NCBI RefSeq assembly: GCF_014268805.2
Contig: NZ_JABWRF020000001.1
Coordinates: forward strand, 1,684,001-1,748,000
Direction: 5' to 3'
Length of the DNA stretch: 64,000 bases
From: Pseudomonas farsensis
Lineage (GTDB): Bacteria > Pseudomonadota > Gammaproteobacteria > Pseudomonadales > Pseudomonadaceae
Shown piece after piece: positions 27,497-38,976 of this stretch (position 1 is the stretch's first letter; every line of letters begins with the position of its first letter). Under the pieces are notes generated by a model. That model did no database searches and was not told where the DNA came from. It saw only the letters and a program-made list of their open reading frames with translations. A program made the position numbers and the translations under genes.

Positions 27497-27674
27497 CAAT
27501 TACGGGTTTTTAGCAGTGGTCAAATGCGTGCGACTCGGCTGTGTTGTTGCGCAGGGCGCGCGCTTTTTGTGGGAGCGGGCTAGCCCCGCGATGCGGATTA
27601 AACCGGTATAAGCTGTCATTGGCCCCCAGGGCATGGTAGAAATCGGCACTATCATTCAAAAGTTGAATAACCCG

Positions 27675-28556
27675 ATGTCCATCAGCTTGAAATCGAATAG
27701 AGCCCTGTTCGACCTCGACCTGCTGCGTGCCATCGTGGTGGTTGCCGATTGCGGTAGCTTCACCACGGCGGCGGCGCGGCTGCATTCTACGCAGTCGACC
27801 ATCAGCCAGAAGGTGCGCCGCCTCGAAGACATGGTCGGCCACCGCCTGCTGGTTCGCGGCAACCGCGATGTGCTGGCCACCGATGCCGGGCAAACCTTGC
27901 TGGGCTATGCGCGGCACATGTTGGCCCTGAACGACCAGATGCTCGAAGCGCTGGCGGGGGCGATGGTGGGTGTCACCGTGCGCCTGGGTGTGCCGGAAGA
28001 CTTTGTCGGCGGGCGGACCACCAATGCGTTGTCGGCGTTCAGCCGCCAGTACCCGCAGGTCAAGCTGGAGGTTACCAGCGGCCTGTGCCGCGATCTCAGC
28101 CAGGCTTACGACAACGGCGAGCTCGACCTGGTGCTGCTCAAGCAGCGGCGCAACAGCCGCGAAGGCGTCGCCTGCTGGCCGGAGCGGTTGCAGTGGATCG
28201 ACAGTGCGCGCCTGCCAGCCTTCGAGCTGGACCCGGTGCCGCTGGTGACCTTTCCGCCCCGTGGGCTGTACCGCGATGACATGATCAGCGCCATCGAAGG
28301 CATGGGCCGGCGCTGGCGCATCAGCTTCACCAGTTCTAGCCTGAGTGGCATCCAGGCGGCCGTGGCTGACGGAATGGGCATCAGCCTGCTGCCGCCGCGT
28401 GCGGCGACGGCGGAGCACCGGGTATTGGGTGTGGGCCAAGGGCTACCGGAGGTGGACAGCTATGAGATTGTCATCGTCTGCCGGCCGACTGCCGACCTGA
28501 TGGTCAAGGCGCTGGCTGAGGTGCTGACCGAGTTGCTGGCTGAGCAGGTGATTTGA
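27675..28556 (+). CDS. LysR-family transcriptional regulator (LrhA/HexA-like)
   Basis: ATG 27675 gives 293 residues. The N-terminal HTH (GSFTTAAARLHSTQSTISQK) and the VRRLEDMVGHRLLVRG segment are typical of the LrhA/HexA branch. The effector domain has GVPEDFVGGRTTNAL. It lies downstream of dyp with 178 bases between. The target is unknown and a REP pair follows. No divergent gene suggests a clear partner. Confidence 0.88.
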   Translation: MSISLKSNRALFDLDLLRAIVVVADCGSFTTAAARLHSTQSTISQKVRRLEDMVGHRLLVRGNRDVLATDAGQTLLGYARHMLALNDQMLEALAGAMVGVTVRLGVPEDFVGGRTTNALSAFSRQYPQVKLEVTSGLCRDLSQAYDNGELDLVLLKQRRNSREGVACWPERLQWIDSARLPAFELDPVPLVTFPPRGLYRDDMISAIEGMGRRWRISFTSSSLSGIQAAVADGMGISLLPPRAATAEHRVLGVGQGLPEVDSYEIVIVCRPTADLMVKALAEVLTELLAEQVI

Positions 28557-28611
28557 ACGATTGGTTCTGTGGGCTTGTGGGAAACTCCAGGGTTTTGTAC
28601 AACCCTGGCCT

Positions 28612-28717
28612 GGCCTCATCGCAGGCTGTCGCCAGCTCCCACAAAGATTGCGCACAGCCACAATATCGAGGCCTCCCCGGATCCCTGTGGGAGCTGGCGA
28701 CAGCCTGCGATGAGGCC
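28612..28717. repeat. REP inverted pair, family A
   Basis: Arms 28612-28643 and 28686-28717 are perfect 32-base inverted copies. They differ from the other family A pairs in the central GGCTGTCGCCAGC versus GGCTGGCGCCAGC. The pair sits between convergent genes (LysR and lipoprotein), the usual place for REP sequences. Confidence 0.92.
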
Positions 28718-28763
28718 GGAGCATGCGTGCACAGAAGTGTGCGGCCCCGGAATTCGGCGCTGG

Positions 28764-29240
28764 CTACCGGCCCGGGTTTTCCATGCGGCCAATGTAGGTC
28801 AGTTGATTATCGAAAAAACGCGCGCCCGCCCGCGGGTTCTGCGCGCCGCTGGCCAGTTTGTCGTCACTGTCCAGCAGCACGATCACATCGGGCCTGTCGC
28901 CCAGCAGGGTATCGAGGTCTTCATAGAAGGTCACTTCTGCGAAGTTCTGGCTCAGTGAGTCAGCCAGCCAGGCATAGGCCTGATTGCCACCCAGGGTGGC
29001 CACCGGCGTCGCCTGGCCATTGGCCGCAGCGCCGCGGTCGTGGCGATGTTGCAGGTAGTCCATGGTCGATGCGCTGTCGCGGCCCAGCAGTACCGCCACG
29101 TGCTGGCCATGGCTCAGGGTGACGCTGGAGAGGGCGGTGGCCGAATAGAAGTGGCCCGCGGGCTGGCTGCCAGGTTGGCTGGCGCAGCCGGTGAGGGTGG
29201 CGAGCAGGGCCAGCAGGGCGGCAAACATGCCGGTTTTCAT
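28764..29240 (-). CDS. Predicted lipoprotein, 158 aa
   Basis: A signal sequence (MFAALLALLATLTGC) ends in the lipobox LTGC. The mature part has a DUF-like fold with HVAVLLGRDSASTMDYLQHR and VTFYEDLDTLLGDRPDVIVLLDSDD, but no catalytic motif was recognised. ATG 29240 is clear. It lies 101 bases downstream of a LysR gene on the same strand. The function is unknown. Confidence 0.75.
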   Translation of the reverse strand: MKTGMFAALLALLATLTGCASQPGSQPAGHFYSATALSSVTLSHGQHVAVLLGRDSASTMDYLQHRHDRGAAANGQATPVATLGGNQAYAWLADSLSQNFAEVTFYEDLDTLLGDRPDVIVLLDSDDKLASGAQNPRAGARFFDNQLTYIGRMENPGR

Positions 29241-29341
29241 GGGAAGTGCCTCGTCGAAGATCCAATGGCGCCATTCTGGCCAAGCCGTTACGGCGAGGGA
29301 ACTCGATGGCAGGCATGGTAGCTATCGACGGGGTTGATGGT

Positions 29342-30247
29342 TCACTGGGTGCTCATGAACTGCAAAATACGCTCGCGCAGCCAGCGTTCGGCAGGGTCGT
29401 TGTCATGGGCGCTGCTCCAAGCCATCGACAGCTCAGCTTCGCTGATTTCGAACGGCGCAGGGTCTGCGCGCAAGCTGCCGTCATCGGCCAGTGCGCAGGC
29501 AGCGTAGTCGGGCACGGTGGCAATCATCTCGGTATTACGCAGCAGCGCCCGCAGGCTGCCGAACTGCGGCACCGCCAGCACCACCTTGCGGCAGCGCCCG
29601 ATGCGTGCAAGGTCCAGGTCGATGTTGCCGCTCATATCGCCTGAGAACGACACCATGACGTGCGGGCGGCTGCAGTATTCATCCAGCGTCAAGGGCCCCG
29701 GCCGATCATCGGCGCGCAGCACGCGCACGCCGATATCGCGCAGCTTGCGGCGCTTGGCATTGGCCGGCAGGTCGGTGGTGTAGCTGACCCCCACCGAAAT
29801 TTCACCCGATGCCAACAGTGCCGGCATCAGCAGAAAGTTTGCCCGGCGCACCACCACGCTGATCTGCGGTGCTTCGTTGCGCAGCGCTTCAAGCAGTGGC
29901 GGGAACAGGCCGAACTCGGCGTCGTCCGACAGCCCCAGGCGGAACACGTTGCAACTGCTTGCCGGCTCGAAGGTCTTGGCACGGCTGATGGCCGCCGAGA
30001 TGACATCCATGGCTGGCCCCAGCTCGTGGAAGATCTGCATTGCCCGGGGCGTAGGCTCCATGGCCCGGCCATTGCGGATAAGCAACGGGTCGTCGAACAG
30101 GTCGCGCAGGCGGGCGAGGGCGGCACTGACCGTGGGCTGGGTGATGAACAGTTTTTCGCCAACGCGGGTCAGGTTGCGTTCGATCATCAACGCCTCGAAC
30201 ACTACCAGCAGGTTCATGTCGACGCGGCGCAGGTCGTTGCGGTTCAT
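29342..30247 (-). CDS. LysR-family transcriptional regulator (NodD-like branch)
   Basis: The 301-residue protein begins MNRNDLRRVDMNLLVVFEAL, with the HTH around NLTRVGEKLFITQPTVSAAL. The conserved effector-domain start CNVFRLGLSDDAEF follows. It is divergent from katG with 285 bases between the starts, so it may regulate katG, itself or the lipoprotein downstream. It is not an OxyR: the redox-active cysteine motif of OxyR is missing. Confidence 0.88.
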   Translation of the reverse strand: MNRNDLRRVDMNLLVVFEALMIERNLTRVGEKLFITQPTVSAALARLRDLFDDPLLIRNGRAMEPTPRAMQIFHELGPAMDVISAAISRAKTFEPASSCNVFRLGLSDDAEFGLFPPLLEALRNEAPQISVVVRRANFLLMPALLASGEISVGVSYTTDLPANAKRRKLRDIGVRVLRADDRPGPLTLDEYCSRPHVMVSFSGDMSGNIDLDLARIGRCRKVVLAVPQFGSLRALLRNTEMIATVPDYAACALADDGSLRADPAPFEISEAELSMAWSSAHDNDPAERWLRERILQFMSTQ

Positions 30248-30526
30248 GCACGGGGGCCTTGCAGCAGGAAGGGGGCAGCAGATTCAAGCACAGATCATGG
30301 CGTCTGGCTTGTACCGATGTGCGCAGGCTATTGGCGCTCAATAGCGGCTCTATTAGACCTCTGCGCAAGGTCGGCTAGTCTTCTGCGTGGCAGCTTCGGA
30401 TGCCCGCCGCGTTAGGCCCCTGAGCACCCTGGTGCAAGACGCAGGCCCCGCCGCCCTGACACCTTGGCAACCCGGATGTCGGCACAGACCGACGACACCT
30501 GATGAGCAGACCCGACCCAAAGGTAG

Positions 30527-32803
<2,277 letters not shown>

Positions 32804-32833
32804 ATAAACCCCAAGCGACGCGGCCCGGTGTAG

Positions 32834-32936
32834 GAGCGGCCTTGCGCCGCGATGGGCTGCGAAGCAGACCCAGGATCTGCGCCTCATGCAGAATCGCTGG
32901 GCCTGCTTCGCAGCCCATCGCTGCATAAGGCCGCTC
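32834..32936. repeat. REP-like inverted pair after katG
   Basis: Arms starting GAGCGGCCTTGC (32834 on) and ending GCATAAGGCCGCTC (to 32936) are imperfect inverted copies with GGGCTGCGAAGCAG/CTGCTTCGCAGCCC in the middle. They belong to the same module set as 10954-11062. Confidence 0.75.
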
Positions 32937-32978
32937 TCATAGAACAAACGCTAACTAACTGATTTTATTAGAAAAGTT

Positions 32979-33057
32979 GGAGCGGGCTTGCTCGGAATGC
33001 CGAACCACCGCGATGGATGGCACCGGCTACGCCGGTATCGCGGGGCAAGCCCGCTCC
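32979..33057. repeat. REP-like inverted pair before cytosine deaminase
   Basis: GGAGCGGGCTTGC (32979-32991) is inverted as GCAAGCCCGCTCC (33045-33057), with an inner ACCGGC/GCCGGT hairpin. With the preceding pair it fills most of the 407-base gap between katG and the deaminase. A single related copy lies near 21030-21080. Confidence 0.75.
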
Positions 33058-33210
33058 CACGCTGCCCAGTTCTCTGCGCGACAGCGCAGCCCGAAGGGCT
33101 GGGCGATCTCCCACAATGATGTCCATCACCAGCCAGTGCGGTGCCCCCTTGAATCGTGCTCAAGGCGTTGTGCTAGGCTGCTGCAAACGCAGCCGAAGGA
33201 AACGCTACCT

Positions 33211-33660
33211 ATGGAACAGGTCATCAACGAGTTTATGCAGGCCGCTATCGATGAAGCCCAGAAAGGGCTTGCCGAGGGCGGTATTCCGATCGGCTCTGTG
33301 CTGGTACACGACGGCAGGATTCTCGGCCGTGGCCACAACCGCCGCGTGCAACAAGGCAGCGCGATTCTGCATGGCGAGATGGACGCCCTGGAAAACGCAG
33401 GCCGCCAGCCCGCAAGCGTTTACCGCGAGGCCACCCTCTACACCACCCTGTCGCCCTGTGCCATGTGCAGCGGTGCGATTCTGCTGTACGGCATCAAGCA
33501 TGTGGTAATCGGCGAGAACGTGACCTTCATGGGCGAAGAGAAGCTGCTGAAAAGCCGCGACGTAAGGCTTGAGGTGTTGCACAACGAAACCTGCCAAAAC
33601 ATGATGCGCCGGTTTATCACAGAGCAACCAAAGCTCTGGAATGAAGACATTGGCTGCTGA
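33211..33660 (+). CDS. Yeast-type cytosine deaminase (nucleoside/CMP deaminase fold)
   Basis: From ATG 33211 the 149-residue protein has the zinc motif HGEMDALENAG and PCAMCSGA. It closely tracks yeast Fcy1 in the segments LYTTLSPCAMCSGAI, HVVIGENVTF and the C-terminal LWNEDIGC (yeast ends FEDIGE), which supplies the Asp that contacts the cytosine amino group. So cytosine is the likely substrate, giving uracil. tRNA or guanine deaminases are less likely. The 3' end overlaps the histidine kinase frame by 20 bases if ATG 33641 is used. Confidence 0.85.
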   Translation: MEQVINEFMQAAIDEAQKGLAEGGIPIGSVLVHDGRILGRGHNRRVQQGSAILHGEMDALENAGRQPASVYREATLYTTLSPCAMCSGAILLYGIKHVVIGENVTFMGEEKLLKSRDVRLEVLHNETCQNMMRRFITEQPKLWNEDIGC

Positions 33661-35671
33661 TGACCTGGCGATGGAAAACAACATTCAAGTCATCCATCTG
33701 GCGCCGCTGCCTGCCGCCAACGAGTCGATTGCCGGCACCGACTGGAGCCGCACGCCGCTAGGCCCGCTGGCCAAGTGGTCGGCAACGCTGCGCATTGCCG
33801 TCGACATGCTGCACTTGTCGCCATTTCCCTGTGCACTGGTGTGGGGCTCGGACCTGAGTGTCATCCATAACGATGCCTATCCAATCCAGGCACGCCAAGG
33901 CTGTGCCTTTCATGGGCTGTGGGGCAACGCCTGGGCGGTGATGGGCGCTGCGGTGTTCCAGGCGCTGGAGGGGCAGGGCAGTATTACCGAAGTGTTGCTG
34001 CCTATAGACCAGCAGCAAACCCGCTTCACCTGCTGTTATTCGCCGATTCGCGACGAGCAAGGCGCGGTGGCGGGCTTTGTTCATACCTTGATTGCTGCTT
34101 CAGCCAGCGCGGAGGCTGCCAGCGAATGGCGTGAGCGGGCGCTGTCGTTCGAGGCGCAGCTGGCCAGCTACCTGGCTGACAGCCAGCATACCTGGCAGCT
34201 ATCGCCCGATGTCATGCTGATGCTCGATGACAACCAGCAGGTGCGCATGGCCAACCCGGCATGGCAGCGGTTGCTAGGCTGGACCGCGCAAAGCCAGCCG
34301 GCAACGCCCCTTTCCGAGCTGGTGCACCCTGCCGAGCGGACCGACTGCATATTGGCCCTTACGGCGCTGTACAAGGGTGGTGCGGCTTCGACCTTCGAGG
34401 CGCGCATGCGCCATGCCGAGGGCCACTACTGCTGGTTCAGCTGGACCACGCTGGCGGGGCAAACCATGCCGATGCTGGTCGGGCGCGATATTACCGAAAC
34501 GCGCAAGTCCATACAGCGCCTGGCCGAGGCGGCGGTGCGCGACAGCCAGCGCATGGAGTCGGTGGTCAAGGTTGCGGGCAGTTACGGCCATCAGATGAAC
34601 AACGTCCTCAGCGGCGTCAGCAGCAGCCTTGAGTGGCTCGAGCGGCGGTTGTTGCAGGGCCGCACCGAGCGCCTGGAAGACTATGTGAAGATGGCCCGCG
34701 ACTGCGCCGAGCGCGCCATCGGGCTGACCCACAACCTGCTGGCGTTCGCCCGCAGCCAGCCGCTGTCGCCTAGCCCGTTGGATGTCAGCCGGCTGATGCG
34801 TGAGGCCGAACCGATGCTGCGCCAGGCACTGAGTGGGGACATTCACCTGGAGTGGCAGCTCGACAGCGCGCCGTGGCCGGTCCAGCTCGACCCGGACCAG
34901 TTGCGCAATGCTCTGATGCACCTTTGCGCCAACGCAAGCGAGGCGTGCCTGGGGCGCGGCAAGGTGCAGATCCGCAGCTACAACGAACGCCTCAGCTACA
35001 CCGCCGAGCAGCCCTCAGGCTTGCCAGCAGGGGATTATGTGGTCATTCAGGTCGAGGACGACGGGCACGGTATGTCCGGCGGGACCTCTGCCCACGCCTT
35101 CGAGCCGTTCTTCACCACCAAGGAAATGGGGCATGGCGTAGGGCTGGGCTTGGCCATGGTGCATGGTTTCGTGCACCAGTCCGGCGGCCAGGTGTGGCTG
35201 GAGTCGAAGCTCGGCCACGGTACGCGGGTGGTGATGATGTTCCCCAGATACCAAGGCAGCGTGCCGGTGCAGCCGGAGCTTCAGCCCAAGCCCATGCAGG
35301 CCCATGGTGAGCGCTTGTTGCTGATCGATGACGAGGTCAACCTGCGCGCCCTGATGAAAGAGGCTTTGGTTGACCGTGGCTACGAGGTGAGTGACGCCCC
35401 TGACGCCAATACGGCGCTGGGCGCTTATCGCAGTGCCGGCCCCTTCGAGCTGGTGATCACAGATATCGGCTTGCCAGGCGGCTTCAATGGCCGCCAGGTG
35501 GCCAGGGCGCTGCGCATGCTGGACCCTGGGCAGAAAATTCTGTTTATAACCGGCTACACCGAAGAGCCGGTCGAGCAACACGTACTCGACCAGCCCGGCA
35601 CTGCCTTGCTGTACAAACCTTTCAGTCTGGACACGCTCTGCCGCCAGGTGCAGCACATGCTGCACGAGTGA
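33641..35671 (+). CDS. Hybrid PAS histidine kinase with C-terminal receiver
   Basis: The 676-residue protein has an N-terminal GAF/PAS-like region (IAGTDWSRTPLGPLAKWSATLRIAVDML), a PAS at about 185-285, HisKA with the phospho-acceptor His317 in GSYGHQMNNVLSGV, an HATPase domain (DDGHGMSGG, GVGLGLAMVHGF), and a receiver domain with the Asp in VITDIGLPGG. No transmembrane segment is visible, so it is cytoplasmic. ATG 33641 overlaps the deaminase; ATG 33671 is an alternative without a visible site. No separate response regulator is adjacent. Confidence 0.9.
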   Translation: MKTLAADDLAMENNIQVIHLAPLPAANESIAGTDWSRTPLGPLAKWSATLRIAVDMLHLSPFPCALVWGSDLSVIHNDAYPIQARQGCAFHGLWGNAWAVMGAAVFQALEGQGSITEVLLPIDQQQTRFTCCYSPIRDEQGAVAGFVHTLIAASASAEAASEWRERALSFEAQLASYLADSQHTWQLSPDVMLMLDDNQQVRMANPAWQRLLGWTAQSQPATPLSELVHPAERTDCILALTALYKGGAASTFEARMRHAEGHYCWFSWTTLAGQTMPMLVGRDITETRKSIQRLAEAAVRDSQRMESVVKVAGSYGHQMNNVLSGVSSSLEWLERRLLQGRTERLEDYVKMARDCAERAIGLTHNLLAFARSQPLSPSPLDVSRLMREAEPMLRQALSGDIHLEWQLDSAPWPVQLDPDQLRNALMHLCANASEACLGRGKVQIRSYNERLSYTAEQPSGLPAGDYVVIQVEDDGHGMSGGTSAHAFEPFFTTKEMGHGVGLGLAMVHGFVHQSGGQVWLESKLGHGTRVVMMFPRYQGSVPVQPELQPKPMQAHGERLLLIDDEVNLRALMKEALVDRGYEVSDAPDANTALGAYRSAGPFELVITDIGLPGGFNGRQVARALRMLDPGQKILFITGYTEEPVEQHVLDQPGTALLYKPFSLDTLCRQVQHMLHE

Positions 35672-35683
35672 GCCACGCTTGGC

Positions 35684-36739
35684 TTACAGCCCTTGTTGCA
35701 GCGCCGGGTCGTCAGGGTTTTGCTGCTCAAGTTCGGCCAGCAACACCTGCACATTTTGCAACTGGCCGGTTTCTTTCCAGTACTGGATCAGCAGCACCCG
35801 TGCGCGGCGATTGGCTGGTTGGTGGTTGAGCAGCGTCTCCAACTGCTGCTGCGCGGCCTGCACCTGGTCGAGCTGGTGCAGGGTTACCGCCAGAGTGTAA
35901 CGGTAGTCGCTGTTGTCCGGCTCAAGCTCGACGGCGCGGGACAGCGCCAGCAGTGCGTACTCTTGCTGCTGGTGGCGGGTCAGCCACAAACCCAGCTGGT
36001 ATTGCAGAAATGCCGAGTCTGGGCGTATGGCCAGCGCTTTGGCCAGCACCTGGCGTGAAGCATCCTGCTGACCCTGCTGCTCCAGCAGGTGAACCTGCGC
36101 TGCCAGTGCGTCGAGCCCCTCGGGTGCCAGCGCCAGGCTGCGCTGCAGGGCGGTATTCGCTTGCTCGTAAGCTTGCTCGTGCATGTAAAGGCGTGCCAGG
36201 TGCACTTGCGCCTCGGCGTCATCCTGCTGTTGTTCCAGGGTTTGCTGGTAGTTCTCCAGCGCTTCCTGGAACGGCCCGAAGTACAACCCGATGGCATCCG
36301 GGTCCAGGCCCAGCAACGCATCGACGGCAGCAAAGCGTACGCTTTGTTCGTCATCTTCGAGCAGTGGGCCGAGTACCAGGCTGCGCTGCGCCGCAGGCAC
36401 CAGGCGGCGGATACTGGCGATGGCGGCGCGGCGTACCAATGGGTCATCGTGCTCAAGGTCCAGGCGCGCCAGTTTGAGCGCTTGCGGCGAAGGGTAGTTG
36501 GGCAACTCTGCATACAGCGCGGCACGGCGGATGGGCTGCAGATCGTCGCGCTGCAACTGCTGGTACAACACCCGTGCAGCGCCGGGCAGGCCATCGTGGG
36601 CCTGGCGCAGCGCCTTGGCGTAACTGTGCGGTGGCAGTGTCGGCGCAGGCGTTTGCTGCGGGCGCCACATATAGCTGAGCACGCCCGGCACCAGGATCAA
36701 CAGCAAAAGGGCGATCAACAGGTGGTGGGGTCTTGACAT
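35684..36739 (-). CDS. Membrane-anchored TPR/HEAT-repeat protein
   Basis: The 351-residue protein has an N-terminal membrane anchor (HLLIALLLLILVPGVLSYMW), then HEAT-like repeats (PLVRRAAIASIRRLV, QSVRFAAVDALLGLD) and five or so TPR units (AQVHLARLYMHEQAYEQANTA and on). The layout suggests a scaffold on the periplasmic side of the inner membrane. Its partner is unknown. It converges on the histidine kinase gene, 12 bases away, so it is a separate unit. Confidence 0.82.
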   Translation of the reverse strand: MSRPHHLLIALLLLILVPGVLSYMWRPQQTPAPTLPPHSYAKALRQAHDGLPGAARVLYQQLQRDDLQPIRRAALYAELPNYPSPQALKLARLDLEHDDPLVRRAAIASIRRLVPAAQRSLVLGPLLEDDEQSVRFAAVDALLGLDPDAIGLYFGPFQEALENYQQTLEQQQDDAEAQVHLARLYMHEQAYEQANTALQRSLALAPEGLDALAAQVHLLEQQGQQDASRQVLAKALAIRPDSAFLQYQLGLWLTRHQQQEYALLALSRAVELEPDNSDYRYTLAVTLHQLDQVQAAQQQLETLLNHQPANRRARVLLIQYWKETGQLQNVQVLLAELEQQNPDDPALQQGL

Positions 36740-36868
36740 TGTGCGATCCGTGGCGGCGTGGAGGGCAAAGCTTGGGACAGCCCGGCGGCAAATGCAACGG
36801 TCTGGCCGATGAGGTGCGTCTGGCTCGGGTATGATGCCAACCTTTCATCCTTCAAGAGGCCTGCCCCC

Positions 36869-37660
36869 ATGTCCCTGAGCGCCGAACAGATTGGCCAGTT
36901 GCGCATCTTTGCCGAAGAGCTGGCCGAGGCTGCGGCGGCGGCGATAAAACCCTGGTTTCGCGCGCCGCTTGCGGTCGAGGACAAGGGCGGGCGGCTGTAT
37001 GACCCAGTCACCGTGGCCGACAAGGCCGCCGAAGAAGCCATGCGGGCGTTGATCCAGGCGCGTTACCCCGAGCACGGTATTCTCGGTGAAGAACACGGCG
37101 TTGCAGTCGGAAGCAGCCCGCTGACCTGGGTGCTCGACCCCATCGACGGTACGCGCGCGTTCATTACCGGCCTGCCGCTGTGGGGCACCTTGATTGCGCT
37201 GAACGATGGCACTGCGCCGCGCATCGGGGTGATGAACCAGCCGTTCACCGCTGAACGCTTCGTCGGCACGCCGCAGGGCGCCTGGTGCAATGGCGCGCCA
37301 TTGCAGACCCGCCGCTGCGCCGACCTGAGCTCGGCCACGCTGATGTGCACCACGCCGGACATGTTCGACACCGAGGCGCGCAAGCAGGCCTTCACCCAAG
37401 TGGCCGAGCAGGCCCGGCTGTTGCGTTATGGCGGCGACTGCTATGCCTACTGCATGCTTGCTTCGGGCTTTGTCGATGTGATCGTCGAGGCGAGCCTGCA
37501 ACCCTACGATGTGCAGGCGCTTATACCCATCATCGAAGGCGCAGGCGGTGTGATTACCGCGTGGGACGGCAGCTCGGCGCACAACGGCGGTTGCGTGGTT
37601 GCCTGCGGCGACCCCGCCCTGCATGCGCAACTGCTGCAGATGCTGCGTCACGCCCTGTAG
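36869..37660 (+). CDS. hisN: Inositol-monophosphatase family, HisN-like histidinol-phosphatase
   Basis: ATG 36869 gives 263 residues with the metal-binding motifs GEEHG and DPIDGTRAFITGLPLWGTLIAL, the family DGTR signature, and GGDCYAYCMLASGFVDVIVE near the end. The DPIDGTRAFITG form matches the HisN subgroup that removes phosphate from histidinol phosphate, but an inositol or nucleotide phosphatase role cannot be excluded. The frame is open about 37 codons upstream without a start signal. It stands alone. Confidence 0.82.
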   Translation: MSLSAEQIGQLRIFAEELAEAAAAAIKPWFRAPLAVEDKGGRLYDPVTVADKAAEEAMRALIQARYPEHGILGEEHGVAVGSSPLTWVLDPIDGTRAFITGLPLWGTLIALNDGTAPRIGVMNQPFTAERFVGTPQGAWCNGAPLQTRRCADLSSATLMCTTPDMFDTEARKQAFTQVAEQARLLRYGGDCYAYCMLASGFVDVIVEASLQPYDVQALIPIIEGAGGVITAWDGSSAHNGGCVVACGDPALHAQLLQMLRHAL

Positions 37661-37729
37661 GCAACACTGCGGCCTGGCGCCGCCCGTTCTGTTTTATGCT
37701 AGCTGCATCGCCATTCAAGGAGCCCGCAC

Positions 37730-38506
37730 ATGGCCTGGTCCGCCACCCAATATTCGCTATTCGAAGCTGAACGCACCCGCGCCGTACGCGATCTGCTTGC
37801 TGCCGTGCCGCCACGGCCTGTGCGCAATGCCACCGACCTTGGCTGTGGCCCGGGCAACTCCACCGAAGTATTGTTGCAGCGCCACACAGATGCCCAGGTA
37901 ATGGCGCTGGACAGCGACCCGGACATGATCGGCCAGGCCCGCCAACGCCCGCGTCTGAGCATCCCCCGAGTGCGCTTCGAGATCGCTGACATCGCCACTT
38001 GGACGGCCGCGGTGCCCCAGGACCTGATTCTCGCCAACGCCTCGTTGCAGTGGGTGGCCGACCACGGCACCTTGTACCCGCACCTGGTGCGCCAGCTCAG
38101 CGACGGCGCCAGCCTTGCCGTGCAAACCCCCGACAACCTCGACGAGCCCGCCCATCGCCAATTGCGCGAGATCGCCGCGTGCGGCCCATGGGCGGAGCGT
38201 TTCGCCGACTTCAGCCTGCCGCCACGGCACAGTGCCGCGTTCTATTACGACCTGCTCAGCCCGTTGTGCGCGCGGGTTGAAGTGTGGCGCACCACCTATC
38301 ACCATCCACTCGAAGGCGGCGCGCAAGCGGTAGTGGAGTGGTTCAAGGGTTCGGCACTGCGCCCTTACCTGGCCCGCCTGGATGCCCAGGAGCAGGAAGA
38401 TTTCCTGCAGTTGTACCAGCAGGCCATGCAGAACGACTACCCGGCCGCCAGTGACGGCAAGGTGCTGCTGCCGTTCCCGCGGTTATTCGTGGTGGCGACG
38501 CGTTAA
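37730..38506 (+). CDS. tam: Trans-aconitate 2-methyltransferase
   Basis: The 258-residue protein has SAM motif I ATDLGCGPGNSTEVL, then ALDSDPDMIGQAR and ANASLQWVADH, the signature set of Tam. It methyl-esterifies trans-aconitate, which inhibits aconitase. The gene stands alone after hisN, 69 bases away; the two could be co-transcribed. Its last 24 bases overlap the convergent DUF2784 gene. Confidence 0.93.
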   Translation: MAWSATQYSLFEAERTRAVRDLLAAVPPRPVRNATDLGCGPGNSTEVLLQRHTDAQVMALDSDPDMIGQARQRPRLSIPRVRFEIADIATWTAAVPQDLILANASLQWVADHGTLYPHLVRQLSDGASLAVQTPDNLDEPAHRQLREIAACGPWAERFADFSLPPRHSAAFYYDLLSPLCARVEVWRTTYHHPLEGGAQAVVEWFKGSALRPYLARLDAQEQEDFLQLYQQAMQNDYPAASDGKVLLPFPRLFVVATR

Positions 38507-38857
38507 GCGCCACAGCACATAGGCATAGACGCCCAGGTTGAGCAGCGCGACGAAGCTGCCCAGCCAGAGCTGGATGTGCGGGGTAAGGCCTGCCGGGTAG
38601 ATCATCGGCCAGATGTAGTGTTCGACAAAACCGCCAGGGTAGCCCTGGTCGCCGGCAGCAAAGCGCAGGCGGTTTTCCCATTCGGTGAGTGGGCACTGCA
38701 AATGCAACCCTTCCACCGCCAGGCCCCAGGCCAGGGCCGGCAGGTGCAAGATGACGGCGCGGCGCCGCCACAGCACCAACAGGCCGCCGAACAGCACCAG
38801 AAGAATGAACGACAGGTGAAACAGAACCAACGCGTCTGCGGCCAGGCGATAGAGCAT
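38483..38857 (-). CDS. DUF2784-family membrane protein
   Basis: This 124-residue protein has about four hydrophobic segments (ALVLFHLSFILLVLFGGLLVLW at the N-terminus) and the DUF2784 features CPLTEWENRLR and GFVEHYIWPMIYP. The family role is unknown. It overlaps the 3' end of tam by 24 bases on the opposite strand. Confidence 0.82.
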   Translation of the reverse strand: MLYRLAADALVLFHLSFILLVLFGGLLVLWRRRAVILHLPALAWGLAVEGLHLQCPLTEWENRLRFAAGDQGYPGGFVEHYIWPMIYPAGLTPHIQLWLGSFVALLNLGVYAYVLWRLTRRHHE

Positions 38858-38918
38858 GAGAGTGTGCTGCTGGAGGTGGAAAGGCGCGTATTAGAGCAGG
38901 TTTCACCGAGCAGTACAC

Positions 38919-38953
38919 GTTGTTGCAGGCGCGCATGCGGCGCCTGCAACAAC
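38919..38953 (-). terminator. Strong hairpin after the ABC transporter operon
   Basis: A perfect 14-bp stem, 38919-38932 with 38940-38953, encloses a seven-base loop and lies 24 bases beyond the ATPase stop. There is no T-run, but the stem is very stable, so it probably stabilises or ends the operon transcript. Confidence 0.7.
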
Positions 38954-38976
38954 TGGTCATCTCAACCCGCAGCGCC

